64,000 nt of DNA, from the NCBI GenBank assembly GCA_028023455.1, contig JAQFVV010006197.1, forward strand, positions 16,613,254-16,677,253. The letters are read 5' to 3'. Numbering within the stretch: the stretch's first letter is position 1; each line of letters opens with the position of its first letter. The position numbers and the translations under genes were made by a program. The notes below the pieces were generated by a model. The model made no database searches. It was not told the DNA's origin and was given only the letters and a program-made list of their open reading frames with translations. Source of the DNA: Epiperipatus broadwayi. Lineage: Eukaryota > Onychophora > Udeonychophora > Euonychophora > Peripatidae. This document shows, in pieces, positions 23,628 through 35,225 of the stretch.

Positions 23628-24125
23628 GTAGTTTTAACATTATATACTATTTTAATAAAATCTACCATTTATTATTATTATCTTATTAAATGATGTAATG
23701 GAATAAGTTAATGTAAAACTATGATTAATAAATATATTTTTATGATTTATTTTCACATAAACTTACAGTTTTTATAAATTTATTTTTATGATTTTTTTAA
23801 AATTATCATATGTCATGAACAGTGCCGCTGGGTAAAAAACATTTTTGTGCAAGGTAAATTTTAGCACCACCACCCCCCTTCTATGAATAAAATTTGTAAA
23901 TTAAGAGACATTTTTCCCAGCACTTCCGCAAGGAAAACTTGAAAATATGGTTTTAGGCATTTAATGTGTTCGTTTAATGCCAAATATCAAGCGTCGCCTT
24001 GTGGTTATGAATTACCTTTTTGTAAGATAAAGTGGTTGGTAAGAATTGTAAATATGAAATATAATAAATGACACTGAAAATACATTAAAAATTAAATTAA
24101 CATTTACTATATTTTACTTTAGAAC
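23628..24125 (+). repeat. Duplication unit 2, intron-like part before the hAT insertion
   Basis: It matches units 1 and 3 after the donor, including the AATAAATATATTTTTATGATT landmark. The last part (24,030-24,120) matches 33,540-33,620. An extra patch at about 23,820-24,010 (containing a run of C and GCGTCGCC) has no counterpart in unit 3 and may be another insertion. Confidence 0.5.
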
Positions 24126-24569
24126 AGGGATGGCGAATCCCATTCCTATAGAGACTTGTGCACTTATGATTGATCTTCTAAGTACCATGTCACAGTCATT
24201 TAAAAAATACATTTTGAATATCATTCCTCAACTTTTTTTTAAATATATAAAGACAATTAAAAAATAAATATTAATAATTTTGTTATAATAAAAATATAAA
24301 AACATTAATATTATCGTATAATTATTCTTTGTCTTAATTAGCTCTCTCTTTTTTTCTGATGTTCCTTGCTTATTATCATGCTGCATGTGCAACATCAGTG
24401 GTATATCTATTGAAAAATTGTTGGCCTGCAAGTTTATTGAGATTAATAACTTGGATTACATACTGTTGAATAATTATTTTTAATACTTTGTGATTTTATG
24501 ATAATTTTTTTTGATAAAAATTATTTGTTTATAACATTAAAAAAAGAAAAAGAAACCCATTAGCATGTC

Positions 24570-25040
24570 AGAAGGAAGATCAAATAAACAATGTTTTTTT
24601 TCACAACTTCCAAAAAGAATGGGAAGTAGAATACTGTTTTGTGGAAATAAAGAGACGTCTTTTGTGCAATCACAATGTAACTGCCAAAAAATGTAATATT
24701 GAAAAGCATTTTAAATTAGAACATGAGAACTTCAATCAAAAATATGAGTCCAAAATTAATATTAGAAAAGAAAATAAATTGTTTGAAGAAAAAATAATCA
24801 AATTATCAATCATTGTTTAAAAAAGTATAGGATAAATCAAAAAATTTTATATAGCATCATTCAAAATTGTACATTTTCCTGCAAAAAAAGAAAAAATCAT
24901 ATTTACCTGGGGAATTATTTAAAGATGCTTTACTATCTGGTGCTGATTCCCTCTTTGATACTTCTCTGACTAATGAGAAACACTTGCTACAATAAATGAT
25001 TTACAATTATCATGGAATATAATGAAAAGAAGACATTCTG
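24570..25040 (+). pseudogene. hAT transposase, N-terminal part with BED finger
   Basis: Translation with few breaks gives FQKEWEVEYCFVEIKRRLLC, then NHNVTAKKCNIEKHF, then KLEHENFNQKYESK. This is the BED zinc finger of GTF2IRD2/SCAND3-like hAT proteins (F.eeWe.kY.F.e.....C..C......k..NikrHf.tkH); the second cysteine of the first pair is not evident in this frame. Further on comes ASFKIVHFPAKKEKIIF, then IKDALLSGADSLF, matching the ASY.va..iAk..kpf..ge.iK.c...a...lf segment. Stops and shifts present. The continuation is at 27.56 kb. Confidence 0.75.
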
Positions 25041-25059
25041 AAATATCTGCTATAATGAT

Positions 25060-27470
25060 CCGGATAAAGAGAGCTTAACGTCATCTGCACCACAGGGTGC
25101 CATCTAGGCATTTGAACCTAGAAAAATTTATATAGTAGGCAGATACGTAAGTTCAAAAAAAATTTATTTATTTTATATTGGTTGTTTCCGGTCGTTAGCC
25201 CATTGTCACTAACTCAGTGAAATAGCAGAGATTTATATTTCATAAGAATTCTTATCTAAGAATAATTTTAAAAAAAAATAAGCCACTGCCAGTAATTAAC
25301 ATACAAACATTTATTTACGCACATATATATAAAATTTAATATTATTATTTTAGTATGTTTACATTTTAAAATTTAATTTACATTTTTAACTTTGATTTTA
25401 ATTTACATTTTAATTTTTATAAATTTTCATTTTAAATATAAGTTCGCACAGACGGATTTATAAAATGTGTTTTTAAAATGTTGAGTATAGATCGGTTACA
25501 TAGATTACACGGTCAAAAACATTTCAAAATAAACATAAATGATCAAAATACAAAATCATTGATACCGTCAATTGCATAGGGAATACAAGAAACCCACTGG
25601 TATTCATCATAAGATACCGCAGTGACACCAATAACTTAAAAGACATCCGAATAAATACATTTTAGATACTCACTGTAAGATATCATTATTTATCGAATGT
25701 CTATATATTTTGATCAAATATGAAAACCAAAAACATAATTAACCGATAACGAATCCATGCAACTTCCATGTCCAACTTAAATTTAATCCATTTTTTTTTA
25801 GAGTGTCGAGTATGAATAGACTACATAGATTTGCATTTGAAAAAAATATTCTATCCTTTTTTAACCTTAGGCCAAAAGTTTGCAGTCAAACCGGCTCCAA
25901 TCCATCTGATACATTTACGTATTCAATGTAGCATGAAAATACGACAACACAAAATACTATACTGTCAGGAATGTACATCTGAACAGTAAGTAGAGTTAGA
26001 GAAGACATTGTCTCTCTACCAACAGGAATGCTACATCTGTTGGCGAGTAGAACAATAAACAAAAAACTCCATAGGAATGGACTGCGGTCCTTTGCCGACT
26101 TACAAACCCATCCATAGGCAAACAAAAGGTGTGTGGCATATATATGCAATCCTGCCTGTAGCGGATCTCATACTACATCTACTAATTACACCAATATATC
26201 CAATCCATTGACCCAATTTAACTACGAAACAAATAACCTAAGATTACCCTCCCCTAATATAACTTTACAAATCTATATAGCCATTCACGCCCGACTTAAG
26301 TTTAACATTTATATAACTAGTTTAACGAAAAACAGAAATCATAATAAAACTTAAAGAACAAATAAATAAATAAATGAAAATGATTTTACAAAAGAAATAC
26401 ATTAAATAAAATTATAACTGATTAATAAATAACGTTGGTCAGATAGGATTCTATTTCTTATAAATTAAATACTGAGAAAGTTTATATTTTAAAGTTCTTA
26501 GTGTTTCAAAATGTTTTTAAAGTTCTTACGATTTTTAAAACGTTCCTCTTTATCTGTTGCATGCTGTTTGGAATCCATGTTAAATCCCCCGATGATCCTG
26601 TTGTCCTCAGTATAAGAAAAGTGATGTTTCATTTCTTTTTTTTCTATAACCACTGAAGGAATTGAAAGTGTGTCTTTCAATCCCTTCACCTCCCACTCTC
26701 CGACTTAATACATCTCTGTCTTCTAATTAATTAAACCAAATCACTTTTTATTTCCAAATTTTTTCTTTTATACGTAAGTTGAGGATCCAATGGACATTAC
26801 ATCATCGATGTGATGGTCTTTTCGCTGAGGTCCGATTCCATTGTTTTTCTTTCCTATCTGACCATTGCTTATACATTTAAATGCCCAAGGCTAGTTTACA
26901 TTGACTAATTAAAATAATCATTTCCATTTTCTGATTAATTAATGTGTTTTCAAACTTAAAGATATATTTTTATCTCTAAATCTTTTTGAGTTTTTTGTTT
27001 TTAAAATACCTTTTCTATTTTTAATAAAGTTTTATTTTAATAATTTTTTTCATCTGTGCGATTTTATATATATATACGAGTTTAAGATAGATTTTTTTAA
27101 TTTTCAATTTTTAATTCTTAAAAAAGAAGTTTTTATTTGCGAACTTTTATTCTTTTCATGTTTACTAATAAAAAAAACCAATGTAATGTATGAGCCCGTT
27201 ACACTGCTAATATCAAATATCAACTTGAAACTGATTAATTAGTGTTCTTGGTATTAACTTCAAATAGATGAATCTTTAGATGTAATGGAAACATCCCTAT
27301 TATTAAGAAGAAGAATGGTTTTTGAAAATTACTTTGTGAAAGAAAAAATGATATGTCTTTTGTCAATGAAGGAAAGAACAAGAAGTGAAGAGATTTTTTA
27401 AATTTTTTTAAGTTTTGTTTTGGAATGAAAACTTTCTTTATATAAATTATCTTCAATTACATCTGACAGA
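25060..27470. other. Insertion of unknown type inside the hAT transposase
   Basis: About 2.4 kb that separates the two transposase halves. Near 25,079-25,135 there is a tRNA-like patch (minus-strand CTAGGTTCAAATGCC as box B), possibly a SINE. An inverted repeat GGTCAGATAGGA / TCCTATCTGACC lies at 26,439-26,450 and 26,853-26,864. The central part (25.44-26.36 kb) has a somewhat different base mix, with fewer T-runs and more ACA/CAT, but I recognise no protein. I could not find terminal repeats at the outer edges. Confidence 0.4.
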
Positions 27471-27559
27471 GATCCATTGATGATCAGTAAACCAAAGGAT
27501 TTGTAAGCTTATATAGAAAAGATGAATGATTTCCAGAATTTTTTGGTTACCATTGCCTA

Positions 27560-28340
27560 TTATATCAGCAAGTTCTGTATGCTAAAGTTCTTCTATTTAA
27601 ATGTATTTTGAATGTCATAACTAAAATTATAAATTTTATAAGAGTTGCACCATTACAGCACAGACTTTTTAAAAAAAACTATTAGAAGATGATATTGCTA
27701 AGTACTGTGATTTAATAACATACAGAAGTGATGTGGCTGAGCACAGGCAAAGTACTAGATCATTTTTTTAAATGATTGCTAAAATAAAATAATTTCTAGA
27801 GTAAATACAGGAGATCTATAATGATCTCTCTTGATTAGGTGACTTAGCTTTTTTAGCCAGTATTTTCAGAAATTACACCAGTTAAATCGTGAATTACAAA
27901 ATAAAAATAAAGATTTAATAGATAGAGTAAATGCTATTAATTAAAGCATTTAAAGATAAATTAATTCTTTGGACTTCGCATCTGCAAAAAAAATCCTTGA
28001 TGTCTTTTTCACACATATCGAAAATATTTCCAGAAAAATAATTAGATTCTCGAGTATATGTCAATCATCAAACAAATTTAATTAATGAATTTATTGAAAG
28101 ATTTCACCAATTTAACAACTTGGAATCGATTTTATTTTTTATTAAAAATTCAATGAATAATGTTGCCATTACTATTTTGAGTACAAAATTAAATAAATTT
28201 AGCACAACAAATGTAGGAAAATTAGAATTTGAAATTATAGAATTACAAAATGATGTCATCGCTTTGAAAGCGGCAAAAAATTTTGGAAATTAGTTGACAC
28301 AAAAACATCCAACATTTAAAATTATGCATTGAAGCTGGAA
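27560..28340 (+). pseudogene. hAT transposase, C-terminal half
   Basis: Frames read FIRVAPLQHRLFKK, then DDIAKYCDLI, then DLAFLASIF, LNRELQNKNKDLIDRVNAI, KAFKDKLILWTSHLQKKSLM, SFSHISKIFPE, with one- and two-base shifts and stops. This is the conserved order of GTF2IRD2-like hAT transposases (NFIr...L.hRqFk.lL.e....ygdl, then LafLvDi...lN.LN..LQGknq.i..l...v..F..KL.lw...l). The early RWLSRG motif is only partly visible. Confidence 0.75.
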
Positions 28341-28529
28341 TCTTTTTCTGGATCTTTCCAAAAGTAATTATATATGCTTTGTGAGTCAAATCTAGGAAAA
28401 AAAACTTACAAAAAAAATGTCATCACATATTTTGATAACATATGACATGGTTCTTTTCCCTTGCGCACACAATGTCTTAAATTTTTTCATTACCCATATG
28501 TTTCAAAAATGTTGGCTATCTTTCCTTTA

Positions 28530-29640
28530 AATATGAAGAGATGGTATTGCTTTAAAACTATTGATAATTTTTTATTGGAAATATGTTCTTGGAATGTTAA
28601 ATAAATTTATAAGATATAATTGTTTAAATAGTAAGCCTAAATTCTATCTGTGATGTAGTATTTTATTGATTCATTATTTTGATCCTAACTTAGCTTTTTT
28701 TTAATGAATGTTTTGTTCCACATAGAATTAACATATTCTTTATTTATGTTCCAGCACTATATTCTTTTATTCATGATTTTTTTTCTCTCCTGTTATGCCT
28801 TTATTGTAATATTATTGAATATTATTGCTGTAGTGACATCTATAATAAGCTTGGGTAATTAGTTTTTCAGTTGATAGTGCAATTTAATCTTCATACCTAA
28901 ATTGTTTTTATCATTACCTTTGTCTAATGGAACCCAGAAATTCAAAGTTGGAGTCAGTGACTGAACAACTTTGCAAAGCTCAATATCTATTTATGCATAG
29001 TATATCTTTTCAATTTTTTATGTTGTGTATACAATATTTGACCAATTTAAGTGGCCAAGTTGTGTAATGACACAACTCAAAGTTTGTGCATTATGTATAA
29101 AATTCCCAGAGAATTGTTTTCCAATCATTACCAAACTTATCAGAGAATGGGTTTCTAATCATTACCCAACTTGGCCACTTAAACTGGTCAAAGTATTTGG
29201 GAAAATGTATTCATTATAATTTTGTAACTAAAAAAATTGATTGTAAATCATATTTATTAATTTTTTGATAATTACATTAGATTTATGATATATAATTAAT
29301 AACTACAGCATTTTCAAATTAAATGTAAGACAATGGAAATGACTTCTTTTTCTGTGTGTTGTCAATAGAAAGACTAGTTTTCAGATAAGTGATCTAATTT
29401 AAAATCCAACTTAAATTCATACCAGGTGTAAAAAAAACTTCTAATACTGGTAACAAATAATCAATATATAATAAGAGTCTTCTCATTTTAAAAATCTTTT
29501 GATTAATTAAATATATATCAAATATGTGCATCATTTTTAAATTAAATATAAGATTGATTTCTATTTCTATTTAATATTTTATTTGTATTAATAATTATTC
29601 AATTGTTCATATTAAATTACTTATATAAAATCAACTTATA
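28530..29640 (+). repeat. Duplication unit 2 resumed after the hAT insertion
   Basis: It continues the alignment with unit 1 (3840-4500, then 5500-5900) and unit 3 (33,715-34,340): TTTAAAACTATTGATAAT, then TTTGATCCTAACTTAGC, then the block with ATGTAAGACAATGGAAATGA. A fold-back lies at 29,035-29,192. Confidence 0.55.
29031..29193. repeat. 33-bp inverted repeat fold-back
   Basis: TTGACCAATTTAAGTGGCCAAGTTG at 29,037 pairs with CAACTTGGCCACTTAAACTGGTCAA ending at 29,190; two mismatches. Only the right-arm sequence is present in units 1 and 3, so the left arm is a unit-2 novelty, probably a local inverted duplication. Confidence 0.75.
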
Positions 29641-31343
29641 TAACCAAAATTTATTTTATTCTTTGCAAAAAATAAATGATATTTGCCTAGTTGGTGACTA
29701 ATTATACATTATACTATATGTTTAGGCTAAACAATCTATACATATTTATATTAACTTAATTAAAAGGAAATAATCTTGTGATAGTATGTAGAAACATAAT
29801 AGATTTGAAATTGTCATGTATTTTTTATTTATTACTTAGTGGTTAGCTTTATTAAATAATTGTTAAAAAGTAAATGTTAAATCTTTATTCCTCCAGCTAT
29901 CTATTCTGTGTTGGCAGTGTGGGTGAATTGATTTTAACATGATATGATGCTGTAAGGGATTTGTGGCTTATCCCAGTAAGACTATTTAAATTAAGATAGG
30001 TTAAGCACATGCATTTATATTCTCTCTTGTCCACTGTCACAGTCCCTATGGTTTTTTGATCCCGAGCTAGCTCTAAAGCAATAGTGTTTAACTTATTTAT
30101 ATGTGTGGAATATATGTTTGTGTTTGGATGACCATAAGTCAAGATCACTTTTAAAGCCCATTTATTTTACTTAATTTGTAAAGATTACATATTTAGTTTA
30201 TAATTGACCAGTCTCATGTTATTGTATTGCCAGAGTATTGCTGATGATTGGCATGTATTAGAATTCTAGCAGTATTTTTTTATGATAGATACTTCAGCAC
30301 TTAAGTATGTGCAGGTAGATGATTGTTTTATATTATGCCCTATATTTGATATTGGCTAGAAGATAATTAGCCTGTTTTATAATGAATCTCTTTTGGATCA
30401 GTAATAATGAATGACTGTGGTTATTTATTGACAATATTAATTAAGATAATTGTGATTTTTTTATGGGGATGATGAAATTTCCCCCTATTATGCCTGCTCT
30501 CAGTTTGTATTAAATGTATGACAACAAAAATAACTTCCTTTCTGTGTATGGTATTCTCTTTCTTAGAATGTCTGTAAATATAAAAGTCATTTATACTTGC
30601 AACTCCTAATTTTCTGACAAATGGAGTAATTCAGCATTACATTTATATTTACATTAGAAATAAACAATGCTTCATTTAATACTGCAAATAACTAATCAAA
30701 ATAAAAGTAATTTTTTTTCATTTTAAAATCAATCATTTTAAGAACTGGAATTCAAAATATAAATGATTGTTTTATATTTGCAGACATTCTCACAAAGATA
30801 AGGAATGATATAATAATATTGACTGTATAAAAAAGAATGTTGTTTCTGTTATCTTTAATTAATTTGAAAGTACTGTAGTTATTAATTCTTACATATTTAT
30901 AATTATTTAATTAATCAGAAAGATTTTAAATGAGAAGTTCTTACATTACATTAATTTTTTGTTGATTACATTAAATGTTTTATTTATACCTGCTGTGAAT
31001 TTAAGTTTGATCATGAATACATTACTTATCATAAAATTAGTTTTTTTTAATATTTGGGATTGCAAGTATAAATAATTATTCTTTGTTTTCAGACATTCTG
31101 ACCAAGTGGAGGTAGCATTACAATTATAATTAAAGCACACAAAAAAGGAAGTCTCTTAGATTTAATTTGAAATTGCTGTATTTATTAATAATTATATGTT
31201 TGATTTGTATTTAATTAATCATTAGTTTTTCAACAAGAGAAGAAATGGCTTTGGAAACTTTGTTTACATCTATTGTGATTTAAAATTTGACACTGAATTA
31301 TATCATTTATAACAAAGATAGTCTTTTCAAGATCTTACATTTA
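29641..31343. other. AT-rich repeats without recognised gene
   Basis: About 30,500-30,750 resembles 5580-5830 and 29,290-29,520. A weaker version occurs at about 30,950-31,260. The short open frames on either strand look like chance. Confidence 0.4.
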
Positions 31344-31358
31344 TAAAGTATATATTTG

Positions 31359-31965
31359 CGGGATTCGAACTCAGACTTTCACATGACCCACTACTCTCCA
31401 TGCCATCTCATATTGCTGACCCACCTGATCACACACATGTTGAAAAGATAAATAATCACCAATATACGTATTTCATGCCAAACCAGCAATCATCAGTTGG
31501 TCTAGATTACTATCCTCACACATATATATAATCAGTGCTCAGCTTTATATTAAGATAGCCAATCCTCATACTTTACTAATATGTCAACATGGGTAGTATG
31601 ACAACCTTGGCACTAATAAGGGCTTTGAACGTTCCACCATCAGATTTTCAATGAAATGGAAGGCTGAAGAGTTGTGAGTTGGAATAATTTGAAGCCTATC
31701 CATTAAAGTATGAAGATTGGCTATCTTAATATAAAGCTGAGCACTGATTATATATATGTGTGAGGATAGTAATCTAGACCAATTGATGATTGCTGGTTTA
31801 GCATGAAATACGTATATTGGTGATTATTTATCTTTTCAACATGTGTGTGATCAGGTGGGTCAGCAATATGAGATGGCATGGAGAGTAGTGGGTCATGTGA
31901 AAGTCTGAGTTCGAATCCTGCATATATTACATATAGAAATGCAGGTTTAAGCCTGTACAATGTAT
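31359..31965. mobile_element. Fold-back dimer of a tRNA-type SINE with 15-bp TSD
   Basis: Left arm 31,359-31,576 and right arm 31,704-31,925 are inverted copies with about 95% pairing by eye. Each contains a box-B-like GAGTTCGAATCC (right arm plus strand, left arm minus strand) and a GGCATGGAGAGTAGTGGG upstream of it. The two units are head to head around a 127-base unique spacer. The direct repeat TAAAGTATATATTTG at 31,344-31,358 and 31,966-31,980 flanks the whole structure, so the dimer seems to have inserted as one piece. Confidence 0.8.
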
Positions 31966-32299
31966 TAAAGTATATATTTGTAATTTGACTTAGAAAATTG
32001 TTTTTTAATCTTATTCAAACCTACAATTAGAATATTAAATTAAAATATACATAAACATTAAAATATAAATACAATTCCCATGTAATCTAGAATTTGATAA
32101 TGTTTTCAACTATGATATATTCAAGGCACTGTTGTGCTCAAACCTTTAAAGATGTTTGAAAGTTAATGTTAAATAACTTTTTGAGATAAGCAATTAACTT
32201 TACATATATTTTTTTAATTAGTCATAATAAAAATATTCATTATTCATTTATGAAGTTTAATTATTAAATCATATATTTATTATTCATATTTTCAATCAT

Positions 32300-32890
32300 A
32301 TGTTCAATGCAGGAAAAAGCTTCCTCCAATTTTAATTCAGTTTTTTTGATCAGTAGTCTTTCTTCTCCATACCATTTTTATAAACTTTCTTATCCATCCG
32401 TATCACATTTAGTCTCTTTTTCAATTGTTTATAATCTTTCTTGAGATTCAGTTGAAGACCTTAATTGTTTATTTCTTGAAATGTTCATCCAGCTCTATTT
32501 TAGCCTCTTAATTTTTTCAATGATATTAGCATTACCTGCTTGTTCTTTGACATTTATTTGTTATTTCACTTATATATTTTGCTTTCAATTCTTTATTGCA
32601 ACTCCCAATATAAATCTCCATTTTTGGTTGTGTGATCTGAGTCTTTGTATTGCTTTTTTGGTCAACTGTCAAAGTCTCAAATCCATAAATAAGAATTAAT
32701 AAAATACATTGCCCTGCATGGTTTGGCATAATTGGTAGAGCATTTGACTTGGGATTTGATGGTCCCAGGATCAATTATGGCATTCAAATTTTTTAAGCAT
32801 TTCTAGCAATAAAGTCAAATTGCCTTGTTTTTGTTTTTTTAAATAAAACACTGTTATTAAAAACTATTTTTTCAAACACATAGGCATATC
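32300..32890 (-). pseudogene. RTE 3' end, antisense (duplication unit 3)
   Basis: This is the counterpart of 300-865 and 21,100-21,512. It shares the order TTTGATCAGT, TTATAATCTTTCTTGAG, TTGAAGACCTTAATTG, then the GTATTGCTTTTTTGGTCAAC block and CAAACACATAGGC. It is interrupted by a SINE at 32,711-32,840. Confidence 0.6.
32711..32840 (+). mobile_element. tRNA-derived SINE, second family
   Basis: Starts GCCCTGCATGG, with box A GGCATAATTGGTAGAGCA and box B near GGATCAATTATGG. It is absent at the same place in units 1 and 2. The flanks AATAAAATACATT (ending 32,710) and AATAAAACACTGTT (from about 32,841) form an imperfect target duplication. The head is unlike that of the SINEs at 5972, 16,861 and 36,413. 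Confidence 0.65.
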
Positions 32891-33079
32891 CTTTTAAGTT
32901 ATTTGTATTATCAAAAGTGCTTCATCTAAGTTTATTTCGACAGTCACACAGTAACTAGTATATATTTTGATTTTATTGTTTTGTAAATATGAATTTATTT
33001 TTTTAATTAAATTACATTTTTATATATTAAAATCTATTTTATAATGAATAAATATAACTTACTAACATAATTTTTTTAG

Positions 33080-33151
33080 ATGCTAAATCAATGTCATGTG
33101 AAAATAATTCTATCAAGAACAATACCAATGGGCTAGAAACAAAATTGAAAG
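33080..33151 (+). CDS. Exon-like segment, copy 3 (72 nt, phase 1-1), unknown gene
   Basis: Acceptor context AATTTTTTTAG before, donor GTAGTTTTAAC after. Length 72 nt, one codon longer than copies 1 and 2, so the only length difference among the three keeps the frame. With a carried-over G it reads D-AKSMSCENNSIKNNTNGLETK plus LK. The conserved core is KSM-CE-NSIK-...NG-E-K-K. Nothing in this window provides the neighbouring exons. Product unknown. Confidence 0.45.
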
Positions 33152-34620
33152 GTAGTTTTAACATTATATATATATACATTAAGGAAAAGAATTAAAATGT
33201 GTTTTTAAAATCTGGCATTTAATCTCATTATTTTATAAAATAATTTATGAAATGTGTGGAATAAATTAACATAATATAAAATCAATAAATATATTTTTAT
33301 GATTTCTTTTAAAATTTTAGTTTTATAATTTTACTTTTATGATTTTTTAAAATAATTTTTTAATATGTCACAGGAAATATTATTTAAATTGCTATTTATT
33401 TTTTTAAAATAATTTTTATGAATTTTATTATCTTCATTTGAATTGAAATGTTATTAATCTGACTACCACATCAGCTACAATATGAATAAAGCAGACTGAC
33501 GTGTGGATTGGAAAGTAACAGAATGCGATAAGGTAATTGATATGAATTGTAAGTTTGCCATATAATGAATGATACTGAAAATAAATTACATATTAAAATA
33601 ATCCTTATTATATTTTACATTTAGAAATTTGATTGATGATGCCTTACTGATTATACTGAGGTTAACCTGGAATTGCATTGCTATTATGCATATCCATAAA
33701 TCTTTAAAGATATGGCATTGCTCCAGAACTACTAATAATTGTTTATTGAAAATATATGCTTGATATCTTAAAGAAATCTTGAAGCTATAGTTATTTAAAT
33801 AGGAAGAATATTTGAGATTTATTAGTTTGATCCTAATTTAGCTTTATTTTCTAAATAAGTGTTTTATTCCACATAGAAAAAGTGATATACTCTGTGTTCA
33901 GGTTGTGTGCCTTTATTGACATAGATAGTAGATTGAATATTACTAACATTAACATCTATTGTAAAATTAGATAATCATATTTTTTTAATTGTTGGTACAA
34001 TTTAATCCATCCCCAGACTGTTTCTCATTTTGTCTTTATCAATGAGGATTTGGGATTTAAACCTGGAATGAATGGGATTAGACTGAACCAAACTATCTCT
34101 GCAGTGTTCAATATTTATTTGCATATAATATAGCATAACTTTTTTTCTTTTAATTTTTCTTGCATGACTTTTAATGTTTGTAATTTATGTTCAAAATTAC
34201 CATACAATTATTTTTTGAATTTGTCACAACTTGATTACTTAAATTGGCCAAATTATTAAAAGAAATATATTTGTCTTAATTTTGTAACTAAAAAGTTGCT
34301 TATAAGTCATTGTATTAATTTTTTGATGATGGATTATGTCATTTACAATACAAATAAAGTGATCTTTATCCTTTACTATTAACTAAATATCATCTCATAT
34401 CCATTGAAAGAGGTACATCCATTTTCACAGCCTACACATTATTAATATAACATTAAATGAGGGAGCATTCTTAATAATTGGAATTCTTGTTCAAGGCACC
34501 AAACTTGATGGGCTTGTGCATAAGATTAACTTAAATTCATAATCAAATAATAACCCAATTATTTATAATGACAAACTAATTTTTTAAATCTTTTAGTACT
34601 CATGAACAACAAAAGTGCAA
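33152..34620 (+). repeat. Duplication unit 3, intron-like part
   Basis: Collinear with units 1 and 2 to about 34,340. The last part (34,500-34,620) is instead shared with 46,910-47,030 (AACTTAAATT..TAATCAAATAA then CCAA(G)TTATTTAT). Confidence 0.5.
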
Positions 34621-35225
34621 ACACAAGTATTTGCGAGTATAAAAACACAATTAAGAAAGATAAGAGAAGAAAATTCTTCTTAAGTGGCTGACTGTGAGAT
34701 TTGTAATGAAGATTTCTCTGATATTAATTCACATACATTCTTAAGTGAAATTCAGAATCTCCTACACTTAATTATAAATTATTAACATTGTTCTTTCTTT
34801 AAAAATTAGATCCTCATAAATCTAATGGTTTGAATGTTTAAACATATATTTTTATGGTGGAATGATACTGTTCTAAAGTTTACTTTCCAAATACTTAATA
34901 TTATTATACAGTAATAATGATCATTATATTAATTTTTCCAGTACCAGTAACTCAAAATTTGTAAATGATGATGATTCCAATTCTTCCTCAGTTATCAATC
35001 TAGTCTTGAATTTGTTATTCTAAATAATATATTGTTAAGCTAATGGTTTGGGTAGAATATTGTTTGAATCTAAAACTAAATATTGCTTTTCTATAACTAT
35101 AAGAATTCAGAAAACAATCTTATGATGCCATCACATATTAAAATAAAAAACCAACCTTAAATCATTTTTAAATAAAAGTTTTTCTAATAGAAAATTAAAG
35201 TACCCTTTAACATTTATATAAAAAA
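34621..35225. other. AT-rich sequence, no gene seen
   Basis: Weakly similar to 47,030-47,160; otherwise nothing recognised. Confidence 0.35.

Larger units (their letters stand above)
24126..28528 (+). mobile_element. hAT transposon, BED-finger type, interrupted
   Basis: The left end reads CAGGGATGGCGAATC and the right end, degenerate, GTTGGCTATCTTTC as its inverted counterpart (28,507-28,522). Flanks CTTTAGAA and CTTTAAAT may be a diverged 8-bp TSD. Two transposase parts are in the same orientation (24.57-25.04 and 27.56-28.34 kb), separated by about 2.4 kb of other sequence. The insertion lies in duplication unit 2, whose sequence resumes at about 28,530. The right edge is approximate. Confidence 0.65.

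Noticed and set aside
29025-29219. 64-codon plus-strand ORF
   Set aside because: It is produced by the inverted repeat at 29,031-29,193; the two halves are complementary, and no relative keeps the frame.
31748-31960. 70-codon minus-strand ORF
   Set aside because: It lies wholly within the right arm of the SINE dimer. A tRNA-derived sequence is not expected to code, and the left arm does not keep the frame.
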